From: Acholoe squamosa
Taxonomy: Eukaryota; Annelida; Polychaeta; Phyllodocida; Polynoidae
Length of the DNA: 64,000 nucleotides
Assembly: GCA_949317995.1 (NCBI GenBank)
Contig: OX439052.1
Location: 41,350,599-41,414,598 of the forward strand
Direction: 5' to 3'
The notes beneath the pieces were generated by a model. It did not search any database. It was given only the letters and a program-made list of their open reading frames with translations, and was not told the origin of the DNA. The translations under genes and the position numbers were made by a program. Shown here piece by piece: positions 22,157 to 31,406 of this stretch. The first letter of the stretch is position 1. Each line of letters begins with the position of its first letter.

Positions 22157-23129
22157 GTACTGCCCAGCGTCTTTAAGCACTGTTGTTCATTTAGGACTGA
22201 TCTATAAAGTATGTCACGCCCTTCCCTTCACTTCATCACACTTTGACAATAGAAATGTACTTGTAGGACAAGGAGCGATGGACACCATCCCGCCCGCCCC
22301 CCCCATTCACCCCTCTTGTCTGAGATAGGCCTACTTAAAGTTTATGGATCGGGCGTTACCTTTATGATAAACAAAAGCAGTACTGAACAAAAAGTCCCAC
22401 ATTTGCTTTGCTGTATCATGGTAAGCCTCAGAAAATGTATCAACCCAAACATAATGCACAAAGGCAACACTGCATCCATGTATTGTGACACCTAATGGGA
22501 ATAACGCATCAAGCATCATGTGCCCCTAAAAGTGCTATGGAGACCCATAGAAATAGACAGTAATGCTGCACTGGCAGTGGATAAAAGAAGCAGGCTAGAA
22601 GGAGTGAGCGATAATATGAGATGGCTTTGAGTTTCTTGTTAGGGAACAAATTGATTGCTACACCTACTACTGCGTCGACTGGGCGAGTTAATTTGATGAG
22701 GTCTGAGCGGAACCGGACGTGTGAATACAGCTGGTTCTCGGTGGCTTTAAACCTGGGTACTCTGTCTGATGTAGGAATCATGGATTGATTTGATGTACTG
22801 GGGCACAGGATCCAGTGTAGACATCAGATTTAAGCATGACTATAGTAGTAGGCATATCTTGAATTCTAAAGGCTATCAGGTTACATACTAAAAAAATAAG
22901 TTTGTTAGGTCAAATATTACCTACCTTTTCTGTTTACATCAACCTTTGACCAGAACTTGACACAATTGCCCAGAAATGGATTTGGGAACCGTATAACCCT
23001 GATGACTCAAAGCAGCAACTGAGGTAAAAATAAACCACTTCAAAAATTGATACACAAACAAAGTTCTTTTCAGCAGACTTTCAGGCATTTGAGAGAGGGG
23101 TGATACAATCCCCGAGCGAGCCGACTGGC
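22157..23129. other. Unassigned sequence
   Basis: No gene or repeat recognised; short open frames only. Confidence 0.5.
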
Positions 23130-23205
23130 CAGCACTTCGTTGGTGCATTGTGACAATCGATGTGCATGATGCGCTCCTTTCTTATTGACCCTTAAAGGGT
23201 TAATA
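23130..23205. mobile_element. Palindromic family I, right-end fragment
   Basis: CAGCACTTCGTTGGTGCATT, GACAATCGATGTGCATGATG and GACCCTTAAAGGGTTAA. It joins directly to a family II repeat. Confidence 0.65.
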
Positions 23206-23875
23206 CACTTCCCTGGGTATCACAAACACACATAATAATACAAAACCCACCTGCAGGGTATCCCATCATGAAGCACTCAATGACCCAAGGCAGGCAATGT
23301 TCGGCCAATTTGTCACATGACAACAACAATTATCCAGACTCAGATTCCATAACCAAGATTGACTGGGATAGAATCATAACTAACTTCTGGACCAGTCTCA
23401 ACTGCATCTTTACCTGTTAAGTAGGTAGTCCACTGGCCTGAGATGTGAAAACCTGACACAGATCCAACAGCATTGGTTTGGAGGACATTGCTTAACACAC
23501 TACGATTGCTGTCCTTCAAATCATCGTGAGGAGCCATACAATAATGCCATTACAGTATAATACATTAGTGGTTACTAATGCCTGCACCAGTACGCCTGCC
23601 CTACCAAACCTCATGTTATTACTGCATAGGTGCTAATCATACAGAGCAGTCATAGTGCTCTCCCTACATCTGCACTAGTTATGGGATTCTCAAATCCTAG
23701 TGGTGGTGTCTACTCATAGTACCTTAAGAAATAGCCTCCAGTCATGTTGCACACAACTGAGACAGTGGACTACCCAACTCTCTCTCAGGGCCGAAGTTGA
23801 TCTTGGCTTTATATTCTTGGTAACAGATAGGAAAAGAAGTTCCACTTAAACTCAGTTTGCGCATTGATCATGATG
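23206..23875 (+). repeat. Repeat family II, copy 1
   Basis: Shares with 24278-24600, 25103-25530 and 42254-42870 the order: ACACACA.AATAATACAAA, CCACCTGCAG, GAGGCAGGCAATGTT-like, GCCAATTTGTCACA, GATTGACTGGGATAGAATCA, TCTGGACCAGTCT, and finally ATATTCTTGGTAACAGATAG with AAACTCAGTTTGCGCA. Every copy begins at the CCCTTAAAGGGTTA end of a family I element, so families I and II may be parts of one composite transposon. Confidence 0.7.
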
Positions 23876-24034
23876 ATGATGAAAGTAGCCTCAAGTGGCA
23901 AGTTACTTCCAGGACCACGTCTGTGCATTATAATGATCTTACAGGAATGATATATTCCCTGAAGGTCAGCATGATACTCCAATGGAGCAGTGACAATCAG
24001 GTATGCAGCAATAAACAAACACCTTCTGTAGCTT

Positions 24035-24278
24035 AACCCTTTAAGGGCCGCCAATAAATTAATGCATCATGCCTATTGGTCGGCTCCGATGAAGTGCTGG
24101 TGAGACAGCTCACCAGCATTTCATCGGAGCATCATGCTGACCCTCTGGGAGTGTATGTATCAACACTGAAAGGTTGGCATTATGTTCAAATGAAGTGCTG
24201 GCACGCAGTCTCGCCAGCACTTTATTGATGCATCATGACGACCAATGGCCATGGTCCATTACTGACCCTTAAAGGGTT
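24035..24278. mobile_element. Palindromic family I element, near-complete
   Basis: Ends AACCCTTTAAGGGCCGCCAA and TTACTGACCCTTAAAGGGTT. Internal GATGAAGTGCTGGTGAGACA and GCTCACCAGCATTTCATCGG form a hairpin; GTCTCGCCAGCACTTTATTG begins the second half. The right end runs straight into family II copy 2. Confidence 0.85.
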
Positions 24279-24600
24279 GGAGGGTAATGTACTGCCCTAT
24301 TCCCCATCAAATACACACAGTAATACAAATCCCACCCGCAGTGGTGTCCTGACACATGGTAGTCAATCACCTCATGCAAGCAATGCTTGGCCTATTAGTC
24401 ACATGACAACAACAATCATCTGGGCTCATTACTTTAACCAAGATCACAGGTCTTGGATAGAATCATAAGTTCTGAAGCCATCTCCTCAACTGAAACGCTA
24501 CCTATTAATAGGACATTCCATTGACCTGAAATGTGACATAGCAATACTGATCAGACAATCACTTCACACAACTGGCAGAGTGGAGCACCCACCTTAGGGA
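24279..24600 (+). repeat. Repeat family II, copy 2 (truncated)
   Basis: Same order of motifs as copy 1 up to TCACACAACTGGCAGAGTGG. It is cut by the TIR element that follows. Confidence 0.7.
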
Positions 24601-24603
24601 CGA

Positions 24604-24928
24604 GTCATTTATTGCCAGCTGGGGGGCTAGATGGATTTTCGGGGATCCGCAGATTTTTTTCCACCCCCCCAACACTATGACAAAAATGATCACGACCCCC
24701 TCCCCCACCAAGAACTATTTTTACTAAATGACCTCCCTAAAAATTGGATATGCTCATGAAACGAAGTGTCACAATGGGTATTCGAATTTCCCAAATTCAG
24801 TTTTCACCCCCCCCCCCCACAGTATAAATGTTCATTGGGCTCTGACTCACCCCCCACCACCAAGGGGCTCTTTTTCACAATGAACCCCCTATAACTTAAA
24901 GCCTCCTCCCCACCTGGCAATAATTAAT
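24604..24928. mobile_element. TIR element with C/G-rich interior
   Basis: Left TCATTTATTGCCAGCTGGGG and right CCCCACCTGGCAATAATTAA are imperfect inverted ends. The interior has long C runs and spaced CCCCCTCCCCCACC motifs. No open frame. The general style (G-run just inside a TATT-containing end) resembles 18645-18928. Confidence 0.6.
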
Positions 24929-25014
24929 TACTTTGTATTTTTTACACTTACATGGTCTTGGCTTTACATTATTTGTAGCCTAGTAATAGGGAAATTGTCT
25001 CATTGAAAAGAACA

Positions 25015-25102
25015 GGTAAGACACTCTAATGAAGTACTGACGAGCAAACTTGCCAGCACTTTGTGACGCATTTATACAATACTGGCCCCTAAAGGGTTAA
25101 AC
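25015..25102. mobile_element. Palindromic family I, right-end fragment
   Basis: AATGAAGTACTGACGAGCAA, TTGCCAGCACTTTGTGACGC and GGCCCCTAAAGGGTTAA, followed directly by family II copy 3. Confidence 0.6.
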
Positions 25103-25530
25103 GGTAAATGCACTGCCCTATCCCTTATCAAACACACATAGTAATACAAAATCCACCTGCAGTGGTATCCCACCACATGGTAGTCAATCACCTGAGGCAG
25201 GGAATGTTCAGCCAATTTGTCACACACCAAGAGCAATCATCAGAACTTAGATACCTTGACCATGATTGACTGGGATAGAATCATTAGTTCTGGACCAGTC
25301 TTCTAACTGTATTCTTGCCGCTAGATAGGTATTCCACTGGCATGAAATCCCACTGATCCGGCAATTTTGTTAACTGTAGGGTAGTAGCCAGTTAGTCATA
25401 CTTCACACAACCGATGCAAAAAAAATACCCACCTTACTTTGTATCTTTCTGCACCAAACTTATACGGTCATTTCCATTTTCATATTTCATATTCTTGGCA
25501 ACTAAGAGCAAAAGAAGGCAAAATCGTCTT
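25103..25530 (+). repeat. Repeat family II, copy 3
   Basis: Contains the ordered family II motifs (AGTAATACAAAATCCACCTG, TGATTGACTGGGATAGAATC, TTCTGGACCAGTCTTC, ATATTCTTGGCAACTAAGAG). It ends just before the large inverted repeat begins. Confidence 0.7.
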
Positions 25531-25994
25531 GATGAGTGAAAATTCACTGATTACATGTCTCTTGCCCCCCCTGTTATATACTGGGCAAAATTTGTATTCT
25601 ACTTACCATGATATGTACTTTATATTCAAGGAGTGGGTCCTACTTAGTTTTTTTCCAGAGAATCCAAATCTGCCTGGAGCCATTTGGTATTTTGCATATT
25701 AAGGCCCCTAATTTGCATATCTAATTAGATAGGCAAAATTACCTCATTAAGCCTCAGAACGATATCAATTATTCTAAAATGGTTAGTTTTCAATGAAATA
25801 GTGAACAAGTAATCAATGGATAATTCATGACGAGTGTGTGTTAGTGAAGGATTATTACACGAGGCCATAGGCCGAGTGTAATTAGCCTTTGCTAACACAC
25901 ACTTATTTTATACCACATTAGAATACCAATAAATTCAAGTTGAAAACAAAAATTATTCCCCCTCCCCGGGACTTGAAGCCAGCCATAGTGTGTG

Positions 25995-26330
25995 TACACA
26001 GGTACATACACCTCCTTGTCGCCCGGCAGCAGACAGCGACAGCGCCCGTCTCGGCTAGGCTTGGCAGCGGCACACGGCGAAAAAAAGTGTTTGTGCACGA
26101 TCGGTACACACACCTCGGCGCACGGCTAGGCTTGGCTTGCTTTGAATGCGTCTCGCGGTTATGTTTGTGTATAATACACCTGGCAGCGGACAGCGCCAGC
26201 GCCCGTCTCGGCTTGACTTGGCAGCGGCACACGGTGAAAAATAGTGTTTGTACACGATCGGTACATGCACCTCAGCGGACAGCGACAGTGCACATGGCGA
26301 AAAAAGATGCGCCCAGACCGGGGCTCGATC
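25995..26330 (+). repeat. GC-rich tandem repeat, ~160 bp unit
   Basis: GCAGCGGACAGCG.CAGCGCCC, CTCGGCT.G.CTTGGCAGCG and CACACGG.GAAAAA.AGTGTT recur at about 26030, 26190 and, partly, 26270. CACGATCGGTACA.. follows each. The CpG-rich composition contrasts sharply with the AT-rich surroundings. Open frames of 60-136 codons on both strands arise from the repeat. Confidence 0.7.
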
Positions 26331-26382
26331 CACATTCCTTTAACAGCTGAGCGCAATGTGCTAACCACTGCTTCTACTCCTT
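26300..26382 (-). repeat. tRNA-like sequence (minus strand)
   Basis: On the minus strand GCAGTGGTTAGCACATTGCG resembles an A-box region, and TGTGGATCGAGCCCCGG matches the B-box pattern, with spacing compatible with a tRNA. It is probably a SINE head or tRNA pseudogene. It starts where the GC-rich repeat ends. Confidence 0.5.
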
Positions 26383-26510
26383 CAGCAGCCGTGTCGGCTT
26401 GGCTATCTTTGAATGCGTCCCGCAGTTATGGTAGCGGACAGCCCACAGTCATCGCCTTCCCGGGCTTGGTATCATATCGAGACATGGTTCGAACCAATCA
26501 TTTCTCGTCA

Positions 26511-26795
26511 GTCCCTGTGGCGCAGTGCACAGGGAGTTGGATTTGGGATATGAGACTATAGGTTCGAGCCCTGCCCTGGCCTTGAAAATTTCGTGGGTTT
26601 TAACATGTAACATATGACATGGAAGGACATGAGAGGTGTGTGGGTTATCCATGGATAACTGCATGGCGTGCGGGTTATCCATGGATAACCCCACGCCTTA
26701 CAAAATTGATGTTACAGCCTACAGGGTGTGCAATATTGACAGGTATGTGCATGGGAATATTCAGCAAAAAGCACTGAGTAACCCAGAAATCGTGG
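26511..26795 (+). mobile_element. tRNA-derived SINE (copy 2)
   Basis: The head GTCCCTGTGGCGCAGTGCAC has a good A-box; ATAGGTTCGAGCCCTGCC has a canonical B-box at about 26559. The body (ACATATGACAT, then GTGCAATATTGACAGGTATG, GGGAATATTCAG, AAAGCACTGAGTA, CAGAAATCGTGG) is shared with 7624-7882. The body also contains GGGTTATCCATGGATAAC twice, itself palindromic. Confidence 0.75.
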
Positions 26796-27515
26796 TATAA
26801 GTTCTGGTAATAAGATGTTACCATTTTATAATTTTTATGTTTAGCCTATTATGCATAATTTATTCAAAATGTTAAATTATGAGGTATTTTAACTTTTATT
26901 ATGATAAATTCTAAAAAAAAATATGAAATTATGGGAAAAAATCAATGAAACTTGACCAATGCATGCTTTATCATTAGGTGAATCACATGGAAGTTGGGGC
27001 CTTTCAGTGCAACAGCTGTATCTAATATGGCCACCTTGTTTCAATATGGCTCCTATCGGAATCTTCTAAAGGCTGTTTTTTTTTAATCTTATTCACTTAC
27101 AAACACAAATAAAAATACTAGGATTTCAACTCTGAATTCTACAAGGATATGAATGAATCTTAATGAATGCATTATTCTTGATAGTAACCATTCTAGCAGT
27201 TTATGGTAATATATGGTGCAGTTTGCAGCCATCATGAGTTTGTTCCTCAAGTCCTGCAGTTCACTTTCTTATTAGCTCCTAAATTAGATTCTCCCTTTGG
27301 AGTGAGTCCTTTGACATCGGTGCATGAAGGAGCAGACTACCCTCATTGGGGCCTTCCATAGTAATGATTGATATACTGGAAAAAATATGAAAGGCAAGTG
27401 AAATCTTCAGTTTTCTTGGAATTTGCTGTAGGTAAACTGGCACCATGTGACCTTATGTATGGGCCATCACCAAGTCTAAATGCTGTTGATGTGCCATGGG
27501 ATTCCTCCTCAAAGA

Positions 27516-27812
27516 CCATGGGTCGACTGATTTGTATCCAGAAAATGGAGACAAAATGTAGGTGAACACCAACTAGAGATCGTATATTTGTAGGTGCTAG
27601 AAGTGCAGGACTTGACACGCTTGGATTCTACCTGAAAAGTGTATGGAAAGACGACGGTATGCTGGGTGGAGTAAAAACAATGGCTACGGTGGCTTGGCAA
27701 ACTGTGCGGATCGTATGCACTTATAAAATGTCTCCTCCTGGATTAATTCTGGGGTTATAAGGTAAGAAATTCATACATAATTGATGAATAAGTGTGTTAA
27801 ACGCATTAATGC
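27516..27812 (+). repeat. Dispersed repeat family III, copy 2 (3' part)
   Basis: Matches 5110-5366 and 47490-47560: AAATGGAGACAAAATGTAGG, GGACTTGACACGCTTGGATT, GGAGTAAAAACAATGGCTAC, GTGCGGATCGTATGCACTTA, GGGGTTATAAGGTAAGAAAT. It is interrupted at about 27812 by the LINE 5' end. Confidence 0.75.
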
Positions 27813-28019
27813 ATTGATATTCTTGGACTCGGTGAGGTTAGCTTGAAATGCGACCTTTTCTAGTGGATAGGTATCTAGGATTAGTACTATATTAGTCACA
27901 GACGGACATGAATACCCACTAACTGATTTGACAATAGTAGGCTGCCTGGTATTGAGCTGTGGTCTCAACTAAATCTAGAAACTCACCGAGGACTAAGTGA
28001 CTGTCAACTGTGAACCAAG

Positions 28020-29132
28020 ATGGCAGATACCCAAGGTAGCAAGGCTGGCAAAGCGAGCAGGGAGCGCAAATCAGCTGTTAGGCAACAACCTCCCAGGTCT
28101 GTAAATGTTGAAAAATCAGACAATAATGTTGAAAATCTAGAAGGTAGCGTCAGTGATATATCCTTCAGTTCCAATATGGATGTTAGCAGCACCTCACTCG
28201 ACCAGACTGAGAACGGCCTGAGCGACAATAGAGGCATGGAGCACCCAACTGTTAACACTGAGCCTGTCACTACAGGTAAAGAGTCTAAATTTGACACATT
28301 AATGGCTGCAATCAGAAATGTCCAAGTGAACATTGAGGCACGACTTGATTTAATGGATAAAAAATTTGAAAGTGGTATCCAGAAAAATAAAGACAATGTG
28401 AAAAAAGTTAATCTCAAACTTAAAGCGAAAGACCAAGAACTCAGACGATTAATCACTGACAGGGATATTGCTAGTGCCAGGGCCAGAGATGAGCTAAAGG
28501 GCCCACTGCAAAAGGACTATACTGATCTAATTGATTATAAAATTGGAGAAGAGCATGCTAGAATATTGGTCGAATTAGATGAGGTGAAGAAAGAAAACAA
28601 AGAATACAGAGAAAAGGTAGACGAACTAGTGGCTAAATCGTTGCAGTCCGAAACTGATACTAAGCCTAGTGCACCTCAAAATACTGACACAGTATCAAAA
28701 AGTGGCATCTTATACCGAGTGGAAGCCACGGACAGAGCCATTCTGGTACACAATGTATTCCAGAACAATAATGAAAGGCTGGACATGGTTCTTGGCGATA
28801 TTTTTAGAGCTGGACACATGAATGTTGATAATGTTGATGTATTATCTGCCACGAGGGTTGGCAACCTTATGTCAGCCAAACCCCCCATATGTGTCAACTT
28901 CTCTAATGTCGAAGTATATAATAGAGTTCTGGCAAGGAGGGGCATGCTTCTCAGGACCAATAAGTACCGGTCTGTAAAAATCCAAAAGTTTGAGCCCGCA
29001 GAAGTTCGACGTGCTAGGGGTGTCATACGTACAATTACCGATCTGCACAAGCACAACAAGGATGTGAGTATTCATACTACATCGGAAGGTCTCCATCAAC
29101 AAGACCTTCTATCCTCTTGCCAAAATAGATGA
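28020..29132 (+). CDS. LINE ORF1 protein: coiled coil and RRM-like domain
   Basis: The 370-codon frame starts at an ATG in a strong context (A at -3, G at +4). Residues 1-80 are polar, Ser/Asn/Asp-rich and likely disordered. Residues about 95-210 are highly charged heptad-like sequence (VNIEARLDLMDKKFESGI, ELDEVKKENKEYREKVDEL) typical of an ORF1p coiled coil. Residues about 238-320 look like an RRM: RAILVHNV as strand 1 and PPICVNFSN as strand 3. A basic stretch VRRARGVIRTITDLHKHNKD follows, like the C-terminal domain of L1-type ORF1 proteins. Such proteins bind the element's RNA and form trimers in the cytoplasmic RNP; that role is inferred from the family. The last ~20 residues (after about 350) look out of frame. 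The NADAR frame is open from 29068 and overlaps here, so this stop is probably caused by a 1-base insertion in this copy. Confidence 0.85.
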   Translation: MADTQGSKAGKASRERKSAVRQQPPRSVNVEKSDNNVENLEGSVSDISFSSNMDVSSTSLDQTENGLSDNRGMEHPTVNTEPVTTGKESKFDTLMAAIRNVQVNIEARLDLMDKKFESGIQKNKDNVKKVNLKLKAKDQELRRLITDRDIASARARDELKGPLQKDYTDLIDYKIGEEHARILVELDEVKKENKEYREKVDELVAKSLQSETDTKPSAPQNTDTVSKSGILYRVEATDRAILVHNVFQNNNERLDMVLGDIFRAGHMNVDNVDVLSATRVGNLMSAKPPICVNFSNVEVYNRVLARRGMLLRTNKYRSVKIQKFEPAEVRRARGVIRTITDLHKHNKDVSIHTTSEGLHQQDLLSSCQNR

Positions 29133-29142
29133 AATCCCTCGT

Positions 29143-29820
29143 ATGTTTCTACCGGGACGGAAGGCCAAGCGTAGCGTCCCCATTATTGACCCGAAACAAA
29201 CTGAAGGGGTTCCCCCACTCAACAATGACGACATAGGGAAACCCAAAAATGAGGTCCGGCGCGTTCGGACAACTGCAGTCGGTCTGGTGTTCAACGGACG
29301 GCGTGCTGAATTATCCAACTTTTATGATTCACCCTTCAAGCTTGAGGAAAAGGATGAGGGTGATGAACGTAACTTCTCTTGTGTTGAACAGTTCTTCCAG
29401 TTTAGGAAATGTGTGGAACTCAATGAACTAGAGAAAGCAAAAATGATTATAGCAACGACCGACCCCATTCGCATGAAAAACATTGGCGACAGTGTCGATC
29501 AACCCGATGGATGTAGTTGGTTTGGTATATATGACGATGTGATGTACAGAGGTATGGAGCTGAAATATGGGCAGAATGCTGAAGCAAAAAAATTCCTGGT
29601 TGATTCAGCTCCTCATGATCTCCTGGAATCTACCCAGGACCCTTACTGGGCAAGTGGCTTTGGTAATGAAAATAACATTTTTGACAATATTGAAAGGTAC
29701 CGGGCTAGCCGGAACAGGGGAATGAACCGTATGGGCTCCCTACTCATGAAACTTAGAGATAAGTATATATCCGAAAGTACCCGCCAAACGCCCAATTGTG
29801 TTAATGATGATCCCCCTTAG
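29143..29820 (+). CDS. NADAR (YbiA/DUF1768) domain encoded within the LINE
   Basis: A 225-codon frame whose residues 45-210 match NADAR across all conserved blocks: LSNFYDSPF (57-65), FSCVEQFFQFRK (78-89) with the family Glu, ATTDPIRMKNIGDSV (104-118), W126, MYRGMELKYGQN (134-145), LLESTQDPYWASGF (160-173), and GMNRMGSLLMKLRDKY (193-208). NADAR enzymes act on ADP-ribose conjugates; in DarT-NADAR modules they remove ADP-ribose from guanine in DNA. A related YbiA acts on riboflavin-pathway intermediates. Activity here is inference. The usual WG.G is WASG, a substitution next to a key Trp. The frame is open back to 29068, where VSINKTFYPLAKIDEIPR precedes the first ATG, so it is most likely the C-terminal part of ORF1 after a frame change. 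A 1-base insertion or a programmed +1 shift would both fit. Confidence 0.85.
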   Translation: MFLPGRKAKRSVPIIDPKQTEGVPPLNNDDIGKPKNEVRRVRTTAVGLVFNGRRAELSNFYDSPFKLEEKDEGDERNFSCVEQFFQFRKCVELNELEKAKMIIATTDPIRMKNIGDSVDQPDGCSWFGIYDDVMYRGMELKYGQNAEAKKFLVDSAPHDLLESTQDPYWASGFGNENNIFDNIERYRASRNRGMNRMGSLLMKLRDKYISESTRQTPNCVNDDPP

Positions 29821-30150
29821 ACTTCTGAGCGAGTCTAAAAGGTAGGGACAGTAGACATAGAACGTAGTCTTCTTGCACTGCCCAATAGACAATGTAATAA
29901 TCTATAGGTTTAAGCTTATTTCGTGTTCAATAGCATTGCTTAGCTAGTTACTTTCCCCTAGTTGGTCGTTTTGATTGTACTTGCACTGTTTATTTCTCTA
30001 TGATGTATATCGAATATCCAAACACGCGATTGCACTTACTCATAAGGTTTGTATGCTATACAGCACCTTTATTATTATCATTTCACATTGGAAGGGAAGG
30101 GGGGATGTGTGTGGAAACCATGATGATGTTGTATTACATCGAAAATAACA
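29821..30150 (+). other. Spacer between NADAR frame and ORF2
   Basis: 330 bases with no open frame of note. GGAAGGGAAGGGGGGATG lies about 60 bases before ORF2. A spacer this long means ORF2 would need reinitiation, an internal entry mechanism or a separate promoter, as the sequence shows no ORF overlap. Confidence 0.5.
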
Positions 30151-31386
30151 ATGATTAATCAGAAAATAAAAAAAGGATTTAAGATGGCATTTATTAATGC
30201 CCGCAGCATGATGCACAAGATGGTTGACATTAAAGAGAGTCTGAAACAATTTGATGTAGTAGGAATTAATGAAACCTGGTTAAAAGACACCTCCGAGGAG
30301 GGACTTATATATTGGGAAGACATGACTATGTTTAAAAACAATAGAGTAAATAAAAAAGCTGGTGGAGTGCTTCTATATGCTAAAAATGAGCTAGCAAACC
30401 ATATTAAGATCATTGATAGTGGTGTCCACATGGACGAGCATATTGAAATGGTATCTATATGTATTGACCGCCCACGAGCTAAAAAATGCGTTATTAGTAG
30501 CTTATACAGGCCCCCCTCAGGTAAAGTTGATAACTTTGTTAATACAGTTGAACAATTCTTAGATACCCAAGACCTGGTGAACACTGACCTGTTCTTAGGA
30601 GGTGATTATAATATTGACGTTGGTATACCGGATGATAGTAAAACCCTAAAATTAACAAGCCTAGCTGAAGTATGTGGCATGGACTTAAAAATACACAACA
30701 TCACTAGACCAGATGAAGATAACCCCCTTACAGGTACAATCATTGATAACATCTTAACTAACTGTAATGATGTCATACAAAGTGCCGTGCTTCCCCAACT
30801 GATCAGTGATCACCGACCTGTAATGTGTGTCATTAAAAAAAGCAAGGACCCTATAATCATACAAGAGTTTAGAGGAAGAAGTTATAGACGCTATAGCAAG
30901 CAAGACCTAGCTGACCACCTTATGTATTTGGACTGGGCTGCCTTTTATAAGGAGAAGGATCCTAGTGCTCAATGGGATATTCTGTACAATAGAATTACTG
31001 CTTACCTTGATAATAGCTGTCCTATGAAATTATTAAAAATCAGAGGTAGAAACTCACCCTGGATTACCCAAGACATTAAGGAGGCCATTGTTGAGCGAAA
31101 CAACTTAATGTATGATTATGATAGAACAGGTGATGTAACTCTTCTCCGCATGGCCAAGCAAATGAGATGCAGAATAAATAGAATGTGTAGAGACGCTAAG
31201 AGGTCTCAAATAACTGATGCTTTTAATAATGCCACTGATGGACATAAAGGTTTCTGGGCCAAAATTTCCCAACTTTTAAAACCCACTACTATAGGATCTG
31301 AGGCTAATTTCATTCATCATGAGACTGGTGAATCTATCTCACGTGGTAATTGTGCAAACTATTTTAAACCTTTTTTGCCACTGTAG
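30151..31386 (+). CDS. LINE ORF2, N-terminal part: APE-type endonuclease
   Basis: Residues 10-230 form an AP-endonuclease-like domain that nicks target DNA to prime reverse transcription. Visible active-site blocks: FINARSM (Asn16), GINETWL (Glu41), SLYRPPSG (118-124), LGGDYNIDVG (Asp152, Asn154), TIIDNILTN (Asp199, Asn200), ISDHRPVM (Asp220, His221). All expected catalytic residues are present. Residues 240-400 form the linker to the RT, with RGRNSPWITQDIKEAI, a typical motif there. The frame ends at FKPFLPL because a base is missing near 31366-31371. Reading the next frame gives FFATVGEKTSNQM, the expected linker, which leads into the RT frame. The ATG at 30151 is plausible; a later in-frame one at residue 12 (MAFINARSM) is also possible. 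Confidence 0.9.
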   Translation: MINQKIKKGFKMAFINARSMMHKMVDIKESLKQFDVVGINETWLKDTSEEGLIYWEDMTMFKNNRVNKKAGGVLLYAKNELANHIKIIDSGVHMDEHIEMVSICIDRPRAKKCVISSLYRPPSGKVDNFVNTVEQFLDTQDLVNTDLFLGGDYNIDVGIPDDSKTLKLTSLAEVCGMDLKIHNITRPDEDNPLTGTIIDNILTNCNDVIQSAVLPQLISDHRPVMCVIKKSKDPIIIQEFRGRSYRRYSKQDLADHLMYLDWAAFYKEKDPSAQWDILYNRITAYLDNSCPMKLLKIRGRNSPWITQDIKEAIVERNNLMYDYDRTGDVTLLRMAKQMRCRINRMCRDAKRSQITDAFNNATDGHKGFWAKISQLLKPTTIGSEANFIHHETGESISRGNCANYFKPFLPL

Positions 31387-31406
31387 GGGAGAAAACGAGT
31401 AACCAG

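Larger units (their letters stand above)
25800..26800 (+). mobile_element. ~1 kb composite insertion in the left arm
   Basis: The inverted-repeat partner reads straight from AAATAG to GTTCTGGTAATAAG, where this copy has about 1 kb extra. The insert starts with a hairpin at 25829-25905 (GTGTGTGTTAGTGAAGGATT against CCTTTGCTAACACACACTT), then a GC-rich tandem repeat, a minus-strand tRNA-like unit, and a plus-strand SINE that ends exactly at the junction. Confidence 0.65.
25575..27515 (+). repeat. Large inverted repeat, left arm (interrupted)
   Basis: Aligns with the reverse complement of 40940-41990. Shared segments in order: TATTCTACTTACCATGATAT, TTTTTCCAGAGAATC, CCTAATTTGCATAT, ATTACCTCATTAAG, CTGGTAATAAGAT, ATTATGAGGTATTTT, GTTGGGGCCTTTCAGTGCAA, GGCCACCTTGTTTCAATATG, CTCAAGTCCTGCAGTTCACT, GGAGCAGACTACC, GATGTGCCATGGGATTCCTC. 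The left arm is split by an insertion at about 25800-26800. Without it, both arms are about 1 kb. Whether they are termini of one element or two opposite copies of a dispersed repeat is not resolved. Confidence 0.8.

Noticed and set aside
25918..26350. Overlapping open frames on both strands up to 136 codons
   Set aside because: They follow a GC-rich tandem repeat that lacks stops by composition.
28004..28456. Minus-strand 150-codon frame
   Set aside because: Shadow of LINE ORF1 on the other strand.
29143..29820. NADAR frame as an independent host gene inserted by chance
   Set aside because: It is in the element's orientation, its open frame extends back into ORF1 and it has no own promoter or introns; membership of the LINE is simpler. 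Other copies would settle it.
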